Assembly: GCA_902167325.1 (NCBI GenBank)
Contig: LR632930.1
Span: 2,666,001 to 2,730,000, forward strand
Direction: 5' to 3'
DNA length: 64,000 nt
Source: Chitinophaga pinensis
GTDB lineage: Bacteria > Bacteroidota > Bacteroidia > Chitinophagales > Chitinophagaceae
The notes beneath the pieces were generated by a model. The model worked only from the letters and a program-made list of their open reading frames with translations, made no database searches and was not told the DNA's origin. The translations under genes and the position numbers were made by a program. Within the stretch, counting starts at the first letter, position 1; each line of letters opens with the position of its first letter. Of this stretch, positions 36,001 to 44,963 are shown one piece after another.

Positions 36001-36981
36001 TTAACTCGCAAGTATTTTGACAATCTTTAACCATTCCGGATCGATTTTCTGTTTGGCTTTTACGGCCTTATCGAGCGGAGTAAAATGGATTTTGTTATTG
36101 ACGATGCCTACCATTACGTTGGACGTTCCGTTGATGAGGGCGTCCACGGCGGCGTAGCCCATACGGCTGGCCACGAGGCGGTCGATGCAGGTGGGGGAGC
36201 CACCGCGCTGGATATGCCCGAGGATGCACACACGGGTATCGAGGTGCGGCATTCTTTCCTTCACGTGGCGGGCTACTTCGTTGGCACCGCCAAACTCGTC
36301 GCCTTCAGCTACTACGATGAGGTTCACCATTTTAGAGCGGCGCTCGTTAGCGGTAAGGTCATCGATCACATCATCGATATTGGTTTTGCGCTCGGGGATG
36401 AGGATGGTTTCCGCTCCTGTGGCAATACCACTGTGGAGGGCAATATATCCGGCATCGCGGCCCATTACTTCAATAATGAAAAGACGGTCGTGCGCATCTG
36501 CCGTATCCCGGATCTTATCGATCGCTTCTACGGCAGTGTTTACTGCAGTGTCGAAACCGATGGTGAAATCCGTACCGGCGATATCCTTGTCGATCGTACC
36601 GGGGAGGCCGATGCAGGGGATGTCAAATTCTTCGCTGAACTTCTGGGCGCCCTTAAAGGAACCATCGCCCCCGATCACCACCAGCCCGTCGATCCCGAAC
36701 TTCTTCAGGTTCTCGTAAGCTTTCCTGCGGCCTTCCGGTTCGTAGAATTCCTTGCAACGGGCAGTTTTCAGAACGGTTCCGCCGCGTTGGATGATATTGG
36801 CGACAGACTTGGATTCCATGGGAAAAATTTCCCCGGTCAACATCCCTTTGTAACCATACATCACCCCGTAAACATTCAAATGATGGTAGATGCCCGTCCG
36901 AACTACCGCGCGGACAGCTGCGTTCATCCCGGGAGCGTCGCCCCCGGAGGTAAGAACTGCGATGTTGTTCACTTTTTTCAT
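36001..36981 (-). CDS. pfkA: ATP-dependent 6-phosphofructokinase
   Basis: Phosphorylates fructose-6-phosphate, the committed step of glycolysis. 326 aa, standard length. VLTSGGDAPGMNAAVRAVVRTGIYH, VVIGGDGSFKGAQ (ATP type), the catalytic Asp in PGTIDKDIAGTDFTIGFDTAVNT, and VMGRDAGYIALHSGIATGAE. A GTG start at 37008 would add nine residues; the ATG at 36981 gives the family N-terminus MKKVNNIAVLTSGGD. First gene of the pfkA-pyk operon. Confidence 0.96.
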   Translation of the reverse strand: MKKVNNIAVLTSGGDAPGMNAAVRAVVRTGIYHHLNVYGVMYGYKGMLTGEIFPMESKSVANIIQRGGTVLKTARCKEFYEPEGRRKAYENLKKFGIDGLVVIGGDGSFKGAQKFSEEFDIPCIGLPGTIDKDIAGTDFTIGFDTAVNTAVEAIDKIRDTADAHDRLFIIEVMGRDAGYIALHSGIATGAETILIPERKTNIDDVIDDLTANERRSKMVNLIVVAEGDEFGGANEVARHVKERMPHLDTRVCILGHIQRGGSPTCIDRLVASRMGYAAVDALINGTSNVMVGIVNNKIHFTPLDKAVKAKQKIDPEWLKIVKILAS

Positions 36982-37262
36982 GTGTGATCTTCTGTTTGTC
37001 AAGGCCACAAGGAATGCTTCCTCCCGTGCCGCCTGATGAATTTCCTTGGCCTACTAAATCGTTTTTCCTACCGCCCATCTAAATTTTAACACTACTGGCC
37101 CACTTGTAATGGTTATTTCATAGTATTTTGCCGGATAGCCGGCATTCAAAAGGGCGCACGAAATTAACATTTTTTAATAGTTTCCTATCAGATATTCGAT
37201 GAAATAACTAAATTTTTAATTTCCATCAAACAAACAGCTTAGAATTTTATAAAAATATACGT

Positions 37263-39416
37263 ATGACAAAATTAAACCATAAGCACGTTGCCATGAGTAT
37301 GATGATGTTGATGGGAGCAGGGACAGCCCTCGCGCAGAACCAACCGCTCAAATATCCCGACACCCGTAAAGTAGACACCGTAGACAATTACCACGGCACC
37401 AAAGTAGCTGACCCCTACCGCTGGCTGGAAGATGATCATGCCGATGATACCAAGGCATGGGTAGATGCCCAGAATGTGGTAACGCAGGACTATCTCGCCT
37501 CCATTCCCTTCCGCGGCCAGATCAAACAACGCCTCGAAGCCCTCTGGAACTACCCCCGCTTCGGCGCCCCCTTCCGTGAAGGCAAATACTATTACTTCTA
37601 TAAGAACGACGGGCTGCAGAACCAGGCGGTACTGTACCGTCAGGAAGGCCTGAACGGCACCCCGGAAGTTTTCATTGACCCCAATAAGCTCTCCGATAAA
37701 GGCACCGCAGCCCTCGGCGCCCTCACTTTCTCGAAAGATGGCCGCTATGCCGCCTACCTGATCGCCAAAGCCGGATCAGACTGGCAGGAGGCTTTCGTAA
37801 TGGACGTAGCCAGCAAACAACTGCTGTCCGACAAGCTGGACTGGATCAAGTTCTCCGGCCTCTCCTGGAAAGGCGACGGCTTCTACTACAGCCGTTACGA
37901 CGCTCCTGATGAGCAAAGCAAACTCTCCAAAAAGAACGAATTCCATAAAGTATACTACCATAAAGTAGGCACCACGCAGGATCAGGACCAGCTGGTGTTC
38001 GTAGATAAGGAACACCCCCTCCGCAATGCCGGCGTTGGCCTTACGGAAGATGAGCGCTTCCTCATCCTCAGCACCTCCGAAGGCACCAGCGGTAACGAAG
38101 TATGGTACCGCGACCTGAACGATGCTTCCCAGACCGATTTCAAACTGCTCGTAAAAGGCTTCGAGTACGAACCCAGCGTGGTTGAAAACGTGGGCGACAA
38201 GCTCCTGCTGCTCACCAACCACGACGCACCCAACTATAAACTGGTACTTGTAGACCCTAAGAATCCCGCAAAAGAAAACTGGAAGCTCATCATCCCCGAG
38301 CAACCTGAAGTATTGCAGGGAGTAGGCACCGCAGGCGGCAAACTGTTTGCCAGCTACCTGAAAAATGCTTCCACCCGCATCGTGCAGTATGATGTGAACG
38401 GCAAAAAAGACCGCGACATCCACCTGCCCGGTATCGGAACTGCCGGCGGCTTCGGCGGGAAGAAGGAAGACGGAACGTTCTTCTACACTTACACCTCTTT
38501 CGTAGCACCCGCTACCATTTACAAATACGACATCAAATCCGGCAAATCGGAACTGTACCGCAAGTCGGAAGTGAAGTTTAACCAGGACGATTACGAAACC
38601 AAACAGGTTTTCTTCACCAGTAAAGACGGTACCAAAGTGCCTGTGTTCCTTTCCTACAAGAAAGGCCTGAAACTGAATGGACAGAACCCAGTGCTGCTGT
38701 ATGGTTATGGTGGATTCAATATTCCCATGACGCCTTCCTTCTCCGTGAGCAACCAGTTTTTCATGGAACAGGGCGGCATCTACGCGGTAGTGAACCTCCG
38801 TGGTGGCAGTGAGTTCGGTGAAGCCTGGCATAAAGCCGGTATGATGGAAAAGAAACAGAATGTGTTCGACGATTTCATCGGCGCGGCTGAGTTCCTCGTG
38901 AAAGAGAAATATACCAATCCTGCTAAGATCGCTATCCGTGGCGGTTCCAATGGCGGGTTGCTGGTAGGCGCGGCTATGACGCAACGCCCTGACCTCTTCA
39001 AAGTGGCGCTCCCGGCAGTAGGGGTGATGGATATGCTCCGTTTCCAGAAATTTACCATCGGCTGGGCATGGGTAACTGAATACGGTACCAGCGAAAAAGC
39101 GGACCAGTTCCCTTACCTGATTAAATACTCTCCGCTCCATAACCTGAAGAAGGGCACGGCATACCCTGCTACCATGGTTACCACGGCGGATCACGACGAC
39201 CGTGTGGTGCCTGCCCACTCTTTCAAATATGCGGCTGCGCTGCAGGAAGCCCACAGCGGGCCTAACCCGGTGCTGATCCGTGTAGAGAAACAGGCTGGCC
39301 ATGGCGCGGGTAAACCCACGTCTAAACTTATCGACGAAGCTACCGACATCTGGGCCTTCGTGATGTACAACCTCGGCATGAATTTCAACCAGGTGAGCAC
39401 CGGCAAGAAAATGTAA
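37263..39416 (+). CDS. Prolyl oligopeptidase (S9A family)
   Basis: Cleaves peptides after proline. 717 aa: signal peptide (MSMMMLMGAGTALAQ), an N-terminal seven-bladed propeller beginning NYHGTKVADPYRWLEDDHADDTKAWVDAQN, and a C-terminal alpha/beta hydrolase domain with the nucleophile Ser in IRGGSNGGLLVGAAM, the acid in DHDDRVVP and the His in EKQAGHGAGK. Exported, probably periplasmic. Monocistronic; TAAATTTT at about 37209 is only a weak promoter box. A strong terminator follows. Confidence 0.93.
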   Translation: MTKLNHKHVAMSMMMLMGAGTALAQNQPLKYPDTRKVDTVDNYHGTKVADPYRWLEDDHADDTKAWVDAQNVVTQDYLASIPFRGQIKQRLEALWNYPRFGAPFREGKYYYFYKNDGLQNQAVLYRQEGLNGTPEVFIDPNKLSDKGTAALGALTFSKDGRYAAYLIAKAGSDWQEAFVMDVASKQLLSDKLDWIKFSGLSWKGDGFYYSRYDAPDEQSKLSKKNEFHKVYYHKVGTTQDQDQLVFVDKEHPLRNAGVGLTEDERFLILSTSEGTSGNEVWYRDLNDASQTDFKLLVKGFEYEPSVVENVGDKLLLLTNHDAPNYKLVLVDPKNPAKENWKLIIPEQPEVLQGVGTAGGKLFASYLKNASTRIVQYDVNGKKDRDIHLPGIGTAGGFGGKKEDGTFFYTYTSFVAPATIYKYDIKSGKSELYRKSEVKFNQDDYETKQVFFTSKDGTKVPVFLSYKKGLKLNGQNPVLLYGYGGFNIPMTPSFSVSNQFFMEQGGIYAVVNLRGGSEFGEAWHKAGMMEKKQNVFDDFIGAAEFLVKEKYTNPAKIAIRGGSNGGLLVGAAMTQRPDLFKVALPAVGVMDMLRFQKFTIGWAWVTEYGTSEKADQFPYLIKYSPLHNLKKGTAYPATMVTTADHDDRVVPAHSFKYAAALQEAHSGPNPVLIRVEKQAGHGAGKPTSKLIDEATDIWAFVMYNLGMNFNQVSTGKKM

Positions 39417-39436
39417 CGGGTTCACTATCATCAATA

Positions 39437-39471
39437 AACGCCGCGTAATGCTACATTACGCGGCGTTTTTG
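39437..39471 (+). terminator. Terminator after the prolyl oligopeptidase
   Basis: Perfect 14-bp stem AACGCCGCGTAATG/CATTACGCGGCGTT (39437-39450, 39454-39467), loop CTA, then T5. An ATG inside this stem (39448) is not a start. Confidence 0.92.
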
Positions 39472-39483
39472 TATATTGACATT

Positions 39484-40386
39484 ATGAAAGTGCTCATTAC
39501 AGGGAGTAATGGTCTCCTCGGACAATACCTGGTGCAGCGCCTGGCCGGCCTTCCGGATTACGAAGTAATCGCCACAGGCCGCGGCGCCAACCGCCTCCGC
39601 ATGCAGCAGGGATATACGTATGAATCAGTGAACCTGGCAGACGAGTCGGCGGTGAAAGGATTGGTAGAGCGGCACCAGCCACAGGTGATCGTTCATGCAG
39701 GTGCCATGACGCAGGCCGACGATTGTGAGCGGAATAAAGATGCCGCCTGGATGGTGAATGTAACTGCCACGCGCTACCTGTTACAGGGTGCGGAAAAGGC
39801 AGGCGCTTACTTCCTCTTCCTTTCCACGGATTTCGTGTTCGACGGGCTGGAAGGGCCTTATAAAGAAGATGACCCCGTGAACCCCATCAACTATTACGGC
39901 GCCAGTAAAGTGGCTGCAGAACGGATCGTAAAGCAATCCAAAGCCAAATGGGGTATTGCACGGACGGTGCTCGTATATGGCCTGGCAGATGATCCGCGGC
40001 GCAGCAACATCATCACCTGGGTAAAGTCTAACCTCGAACAGAAGAAGAAACTGAAAGTAGTGAGCGACCAGTGGCGTACACCCACCCTCGTGCAGGACCT
40101 TGCCGAAGGTGTGAAACTGATGCTCGATAAAAAAGCAGAAGGGGTTTATCATCTTTCCGGAAAAGATATGCTGACGCCTTACGAGATGGCCATTCAGGTA
40201 GCAAATTATCTGGAACTGGATACAAAACTGCTTGAGAAAGTAGATGCCTCTACATTCAAGCAACCTGCCCCGAGGCCCGGTAAAACAGGTTTTGTGATCG
40301 ATAAAGCCGTGCAGGAACTGGGATATGCACCACACAGTTTTGAAGAAGGATTGAAAGTGGTGATAGATCAGCTCAAACCTAAATGA
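39484..40386 (+). CDS. RmlD-like sugar-nucleotide reductase/epimerase
   Basis: 300 aa extended short-chain dehydrogenase of the RmlD substrate-binding family. NAD(P) motif in LITGSNGLLGQYLVQ, VIVHAGAMTQADDCE, FLSTDFVFDGLEGPYKEDDPVNPINYYGASKVAAE containing the catalytic Y-x-x-x-K, and VLVYGLADDPRRSN. Could be a dTDP-4-dehydrorhamnose reductase or a methionine-adenosyltransferase-like NAD-dependent sugar reductase; no rhamnose genes adjoin it. The upstream ATG at 39448 lies inside a terminator hairpin, so the start is 39484. Confidence 0.87.
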   Translation: MKVLITGSNGLLGQYLVQRLAGLPDYEVIATGRGANRLRMQQGYTYESVNLADESAVKGLVERHQPQVIVHAGAMTQADDCERNKDAAWMVNVTATRYLLQGAEKAGAYFLFLSTDFVFDGLEGPYKEDDPVNPINYYGASKVAAERIVKQSKAKWGIARTVLVYGLADDPRRSNIITWVKSNLEQKKKLKVVSDQWRTPTLVQDLAEGVKLMLDKKAEGVYHLSGKDMLTPYEMAIQVANYLELDTKLLEKVDASTFKQPAPRPGKTGFVIDKAVQELGYAPHSFEEGLKVVIDQLKPK

Positions 40387-40403
40387 CTTTAAAGCATTTG
40401 CTG

Positions 40404-40439
40404 AATAAGGGATGGCCTTTCGCCATCCCTTATTTTTTT
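40404..40439 (+). terminator. Terminator after the RmlD-like gene
   Basis: Stem AATAAGGGATGGC/GCCATCCCTTATT around CTTTC, then a T-rich tail. Confidence 0.9.
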
Positions 40440-40819
40440 AGTAGTGAATGATGATATTAAAGGGAATAGGATATGGTCTTCCACACAAATGTAATTGCGG
40501 CAGGCAAAGGAAAAGAGCAATGTGTTCAGAGATGCGGAAAGTGATCGCCTGGATGTAGAATAACCGTGCTGACTGAAACAAGGCAGTGCTGAAAAGCAAA
40601 AGCCGGACGATGGAGATCGCCCGGCAGTACCTTAATCTAATCGATTTGGGAACGAATAGGACCAGTAATGAAAACGGTGACGGCAAAGCGCCGCCACCGC
40701 ATTTTTTATACCCCATCATTCAGCGCGTTTGGAATATTTTCCCGGTGTATTACCGGATATTTCAATGTTATTATTAATTGGTAAGTTGATATTGTTATAC
40801 CTGTGGGGCTTCTTCATTA
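40440..40819. other. Orphan structured intergenic region
   Basis: No supported gene. A hairpin GCCGG-CGAT-GGAG-ATCG-CCGGC lies at about 40602-40626, and a rho-independent-like hairpin CGGTGACGGC/GCCGCCACCG (about 40676-40700) is followed by CATTTTTTAT. A terminator without an upstream gene suggests a small RNA or gene remnant on the + strand; the open frames here look unlike protein. Confidence 0.4.
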
Positions 40820-42133
40820 TCAGGGTAATATCTTAGTTCTGAAATTCAGGTCGAAGGGGATGGAAGCTCCGGGACCGCAGTTGATTTGCGGATAGAATTC
40901 ACCTCTTAAATGACCGGTTAGATACTCCACACCTCCAACGTCTTCCACTTTAAAGATCACCATCAACCCGGAAGATGCCCGGTATTCTTCCACCGTTTGG
41001 CTCGCGTCACATTTACTCCAGAACGTTTTCCCGGTAACATTTGCAGGTGCAGTAAAGGTGCCGTATACGGCCGTTGCAGTACCTCCGCGATCCGGTGCAA
41101 ACCACTGGTATTGCGTAGCCTGAATAGGCCTGCTAACGTTTTCGATATTCACTGAAAAACCGACGTTATCACGGAGGGTACCGGAAATATTGATCCAGTT
41201 ACCCGGAATATATTTGTGGTGCTGATCGATACAGTATACCTGTAAACCGTTTAACGTACCGGAAAAATAGACCTCGTCCACCACCTGTATCTTCGTCAGC
41301 AATATTAATTTACCCGTAGTACCGCGGCCGGGTATTACGCCGGCGGGGATGAAATTATGGATCTCCACGGATACCGTCACTTTGCTGGGGTTGGGAACTT
41401 TTGACGGAGCCGAGTATATAGCATGCCGTTGTCCCCCATCTAAAGTACCGGCACCGGTGAGTTTCCAGTTCTTGATGTTGGAAGTGTTTTCAAGTACGCG
41501 CTCTCTCCAGATGGCAACAGGGCCGTCACCTGCTCCCGGTTTCATGTTCTGTTTAGTTGAATAGATAAACACGCCGGTGCTTTTTGAAACGAGCACACTG
41601 CCCCCGCCAGACTGCAACCAGTACATAGCATAAGGTGCCCAGTCGGAGAAGTGGGTGGTTTCCACCGTCAGCGTTTTGGCCGTGGTATTGAGCGCAGTTT
41701 TGGGCAGGAAGCGCCAGATACCATCCTGCGACTGGTAAGCCATAAAGAGGGCTTCCGCATCGGTACTGTCGAGATGCCTGTCTGTGTATTTGAAGGTCAG
41801 CTTCACCGGCTTGGCGAACTGAACGTTTTCCGGAAGGAGGCGGTAAGAGGCGCCAGGACTGCCGGGAAGCGTGTTGGTCACTGCCTGCACACTGATGACG
41901 GTATTGGCAGTTAACGCTCCGGCAGGAATGTCTATTTGCAGAGTATTATCTTTTGAGGTCAACGTTCCTCCGGCAGCGCCGATGGTTTTCGATACAAGAT
42001 CACCGGTTGGGGTGCCATGTGCACGTACCGCAGGAGCCTCATCCGGGCTGGGTTCTTCTCCCTTTCCACCGCTCTTGGAGCAGGCGGTAAACAGGAGGGG
42101 GATGAAGAGAAGAAATGGCAAAAGTCTTTTCAT
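40820..42133 (-). CDS. Lipoprotein with a ZU5-like domain
   Basis: 437 aa from the ATG at 42133, which gives a lipoprotein signal (KRLLPFLLFIPLLFTAC, lipobox FTAC). Residues about 40-160 have the ZU5-like pattern GAAGGTLTSKDNTLQIDIPAGAL and RFLPKTALNTTAKTLTVETTHFSDW, a motif found in bacterial secreted adhesive or inhibitory proteins. The remainder is strand-rich with no known motif (SGTLRDNVGFSVNIEN). Outer-membrane or surface exposed. A TACCTTTG box on the minus strand lies 55 nt upstream. Function unknown. Confidence 0.75.
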   Translation of the reverse strand: MKRLLPFLLFIPLLFTACSKSGGKGEEPSPDEAPAVRAHGTPTGDLVSKTIGAAGGTLTSKDNTLQIDIPAGALTANTVISVQAVTNTLPGSPGASYRLLPENVQFAKPVKLTFKYTDRHLDSTDAEALFMAYQSQDGIWRFLPKTALNTTAKTLTVETTHFSDWAPYAMYWLQSGGGSVLVSKSTGVFIYSTKQNMKPGAGDGPVAIWRERVLENTSNIKNWKLTGAGTLDGGQRHAIYSAPSKVPNPSKVTVSVEIHNFIPAGVIPGRGTTGKLILLTKIQVVDEVYFSGTLNGLQVYCIDQHHKYIPGNWINISGTLRDNVGFSVNIENVSRPIQATQYQWFAPDRGGTATAVYGTFTAPANVTGKTFWSKCDASQTVEEYRASSGLMVIFKVEDVGGVEYLTGHLRGEFYPQINCGPGASIPFDLNFRTKILP

Positions 42134-42187
42134 TATGTAATGGCTTAATGGTTTACGATAGCATTTACGTAAGTGGTTACGATAATG

Positions 42188-42195
42188 CAAAGGTA
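42188..42195 (-). promoter_or_regulatory. Candidate -7 box for the ZU5 lipoprotein gene
   Basis: The minus strand reads TACCTTTG. TTACGATA-type repeats sit between it and the gene, at about 42152-42185. Confidence 0.5.
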
Positions 42196-42315
42196 TAGGG
42201 CTGGCAGATTGGGTGATTGCGTGTACGGGTGTAATGTCTGTTAGTTCCACTGGAATGTCGAATACCGGCAGCGGAATGCGGGGAGGCGAAACAGGCTAAG
42301 GAGGAAGGGGTGGCA

Positions 42316-42346
42316 TAAAAAAAGCGCCTCCATCAGGAGGCGCTTC
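42316..42346 (-). terminator. Terminator of the HU/SPOR operon
   Basis: Stem AGCGCCTCC/GGAGGCGCT with an ATCA loop; minus-strand T7 follows. Confidence 0.9.
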
Positions 42347-42366
42347 AGTATCACACAATAAATTCT

Positions 42367-43290
42367 TTAATAGAGGATGCTAATTTCCTGCGACATGAAC
42401 CGCTTAGCAACGGAGTCTTTCGCCGCAGTAGTATCTGCCCGCAATGAACGGTAAGGGATGGCCATTTTGAACTGGGTGGAATCCTCAGAATAGAAAAGCA
42501 CTACGTCCTTATAACCCCATGCATGCCGCTTGGCGAGACTGCGCTCGGCGTTTTCACGAACCTTATAAGTTTGGAATACCACATAATAAGAGATAGTATC
42601 ACTCACCGGTACCACGGGCTCTATGGGAGCGGTAACCACACTATCCTGCTGCTGTGCGGGAGGAGCAACAGCTACTTTTTCTTCCACTACGGGAGCGGGC
42701 TGCTGGGGGAGGATCTGGTCTTTAAACATCCAGCCTGCCACACCGGCACCTATTAGTAAGAGGGGCAGCACTACCCACCACCAGCGGAAGCGCCCCTGGC
42801 TTTCAGGCTCTTCATATACTGCGCCGGTATGCTCTACCACCACCTGGTTCTCCACTTCGGTAGTGCCCTGCAGTACGCGGGGCGTAGCCTCGGAGCGGAT
42901 CACCTGTTCCAGCCCGATGGGCTGCCAGGCATCCGGAAGTTCCTGGGGAGTAAAGCGCAGCTGGCCCAGTGGATCGATCCGCAGGCTGCCGATACCCGGC
43001 AAATCCAGCGGCTCTCCTGCTGCCAGGGATTCCCTGAACTGTTGCAGGTATTTATCCAGCTTCAGCGCTGCTACCGGCTCCAGAAGGTTTTCCTTCCGGG
43101 AGATCCAGCGGAGCAGCGATCCGTCATCTTCCCAGCGGGTATCAAACTGAACCTGCTGGCGCGGGGGCGTCAGTGACTGGTCAGCCATACTGAACTGGGC
43201 TGGAATGTGCTGGATCGTAAAGGTGCCCACCTGCGGTACGATGCAGGTTTGCTGCCGGAAAAGGACTTCTGTGATATATTGCTGTAGCAT
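42367..43290 (-). CDS. HU-CCDC81-like and SPOR-like envelope protein
   Basis: 307 aa. N-terminal HU-like repeats of the bacterial CCDC81 type (residues 1-135: QYITEVLFRQQTCIVPQVGTFTIQHIPA, GSLRIDPLGQLRFTP), a single membrane helix (WWWVVLPLLLIGAGVAGWMF, about 168-187), a Pro/Val-rich linker, and a C-terminal SPOR-like domain (YYVVFQTYKVRENAERSLAKRHAWGYKDVVLF). SPOR domains bind denuded peptidoglycan, so this protein probably links cytoplasmic HU-like domains to the cell wall. Last gene of the three-gene envelope operon; 35 nt after the barrel gene. Confidence 0.82.
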   Translation of the reverse strand: MLQQYITEVLFRQQTCIVPQVGTFTIQHIPAQFSMADQSLTPPRQQVQFDTRWEDDGSLLRWISRKENLLEPVAALKLDKYLQQFRESLAAGEPLDLPGIGSLRIDPLGQLRFTPQELPDAWQPIGLEQVIRSEATPRVLQGTTEVENQVVVEHTGAVYEEPESQGRFRWWWVVLPLLLIGAGVAGWMFKDQILPQQPAPVVEEKVAVAPPAQQQDSVVTAPIEPVVPVSDTISYYVVFQTYKVRENAERSLAKRHAWGYKDVVLFYSEDSTQFKMAIPYRSLRADTTAAKDSVAKRFMSQEISILY

Positions 43291-43325
43291 TGCGGCCGGT
43301 AACTTTTGAGTGCAAGTTTACGCAA

Positions 43326-44963
43326 TTAAAACTTAACGGTAACCCCGCCAAGCACGTTCAGCCCGTAAGAGGGGTAGCCGTGCCAGCGTTCGTACTTGGA
43401 ACTGAACAGGTTATTCACGTTCACCCAAAGGTTGAAGTTCTTCGTGATGTTGTACTCCGCACCCGCGTTCAGATCCTGTACTGCTTTGGTTTTACCCATA
43501 TTGTCCACCCCTTCTTTACGCATCACGTAATAGGTGCTGCTCAGGGTGTACAGGTTGGCGTTCAGGTGAAACTTCTTCGCGAAAGTATACTGGGCAAACA
43601 GGCTGGCGCGGAAAGGCTGCACATGCCAGGGCTTCAGTTCGGTCTTCTGTTTGTTGAAGTCATACCAGTCTATACTCAGCCTTGCCTGGAACTTCTCTTC
43701 CTGTATATACCCTACTTCCGCATGCAGCTGGAAGGCACGCAGCTCTTCCTCGTTACGGGTGTAGAAGCTCTTACCATCGGTGCTGTCGTTCACGAAAAGC
43801 GGACGGTTATGCCAGGTAATAGCGCCAAATTTGGTGTTGTAGTTGAAGTGGTTGCCGAGGGTACCTTTGATACCGGTATACTTTTCCTCGATGCGGGTAT
43901 TGAGCATACCGTCCTGATAGGAATTGAACCAGGGGTTCTCCGAAGCCAGGTTGCGGAAGTTGTTCTTCTGGAAGTAAGAGATCCAGCCGGAGCTGAGGAT
44001 GAGCTTTTCGCGGATCAGGTGCGATTCGTTCACGATATCGGGCAGGAGGTGGAACCTGCCGTTGCTCCAGGTAGGGTTTGCTCCGGCATGCAGCACAAAG
44101 CCCGGCTTGGTGATTTCCACGGCGGGGTGGATGGCGGCGATGTTGTTATTGATCTGGTCGTTATTGTCTTCCTTGAACACGCTCAGATCCACCATGCCTT
44201 CCGCTTTCAGCCATATGTCTTCGAAGATCTGCTTTTTGATGGGCGCTTTCAGCACAAAGGTGTTCTCCATCCGTTTGTACTTATCACCGAAAATGGTGAA
44301 CTCGGCCTGCGGCTGAAATTGGAATGCCCAGTCGTTCTGCGGCCTGTTCTTCAGGCCCACCTTCGCCACCACTTCATTGAACGCCTGCTTTACATCGCTT
44401 TTATCGTATTGATGCACGGCATGGTCGTACCCGAAGTAATTCACCTGGTTGCGATTGTAACCGAGGCTGGCATTCACTTCGAAGAGGGGCGTGAAGTAAG
44501 TGCCCGAGCCGAGGATGTTCATCTGCGACACGTCCTGGTACTGGATGTCTCCTTTGGAGGAGGTATAGTTGAACAGTACGCCGAAGTTATACTTGTCTTT
44601 CCGGCCGCTGCCAAACCCTGCCTGAATGAGCGGGGTATTGTAATTGCCGTATCCCAGTTTCACATAATTGTTCTGCAGCTGGAGCGACGAAGTGTCTTTC
44701 CCCAGTGCCAGCGGCCGGATGGGTACGGGCTGGTACATGAAATAGAGGTTGAGTGCCGGAACCTGGTAACCCAGGCGGGGGCGGCTCGTGTCTACCGTGG
44801 GCAGTGATGCCGTCAGGTTCAGCTTGGCTGCGTTGGGCAGCTTAGGCTGGTATTTCGATATGATGTCGATCGTTTCCTGCTTCAGCGTATCCTTCTGCGC
44901 GATGGCGCTGAGCGGAAATGCGAGTGCGAGTGCAATATATATGCGCTTCATGTTTTTCCTCAT
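43326..44963 (-). CDS. Outer-membrane barrel protein, TonB-receptor-like
   Basis: 545 aa with a signal peptide (MKRIYIALALAFPLSAIAQ). The long mature part has the repeated aromatic strands of a large outer-membrane barrel (for example NNYVKLGYGNYNTPLIQAGFG, NFNLWVNVNNLFSSKYERWHGYP, ending GLNVLGGVTVKF). The plug domain and TonB box of transporters are not visible, so it resembles the barrel half only. It overlaps the preceding TPR gene by 4 nt (ATGA). Conserved gene neighbours suggest an envelope complex; cargo unknown. Confidence 0.83.
   Translation of the reverse strand: MRKNMKRIYIALALAFPLSAIAQKDTLKQETIDIISKYQPKLPNAAKLNLTASLPTVDTSRPRLGYQVPALNLYFMYQPVPIRPLALGKDTSSLQLQNNYVKLGYGNYNTPLIQAGFGSGRKDKYNFGVLFNYTSSKGDIQYQDVSQMNILGSGTYFTPLFEVNASLGYNRNQVNYFGYDHAVHQYDKSDVKQAFNEVVAKVGLKNRPQNDWAFQFQPQAEFTIFGDKYKRMENTFVLKAPIKKQIFEDIWLKAEGMVDLSVFKEDNNDQINNNIAAIHPAVEITKPGFVLHAGANPTWSNGRFHLLPDIVNESHLIREKLILSSGWISYFQKNNFRNLASENPWFNSYQDGMLNTRIEEKYTGIKGTLGNHFNYNTKFGAITWHNRPLFVNDSTDGKSFYTRNEEELRAFQLHAEVGYIQEEKFQARLSIDWYDFNKQKTELKPWHVQPFRASLFAQYTFAKKFHLNANLYTLSSTYYVMRKEGVDNMGKTKAVQDLNAGAEYNITKNFNLWVNVNNLFSSKYERWHGYPSYGLNVLGGVTVKF

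Noticed and set aside
37776..39434. A 552-codon minus-strand frame across the prolyl oligopeptidase
   Set aside because: Same shadow effect; the + strand has all catalytic motifs.
39448..39450. ATG at 39448 as the start of the RmlD-like gene
   Set aside because: It lies inside a perfect terminator stem of the upstream gene; the ATG at 39484 begins the Rossmann motif.
43290..44807. A 505-codon frame on the + strand across the outer-membrane barrel gene
   Set aside because: It is the mirror of a real gene on the other strand: strand bias in codon third positions leaves the antisense frame open. The minus-strand frame has a signal peptide and barrel pattern; this one has no recognisable domain.
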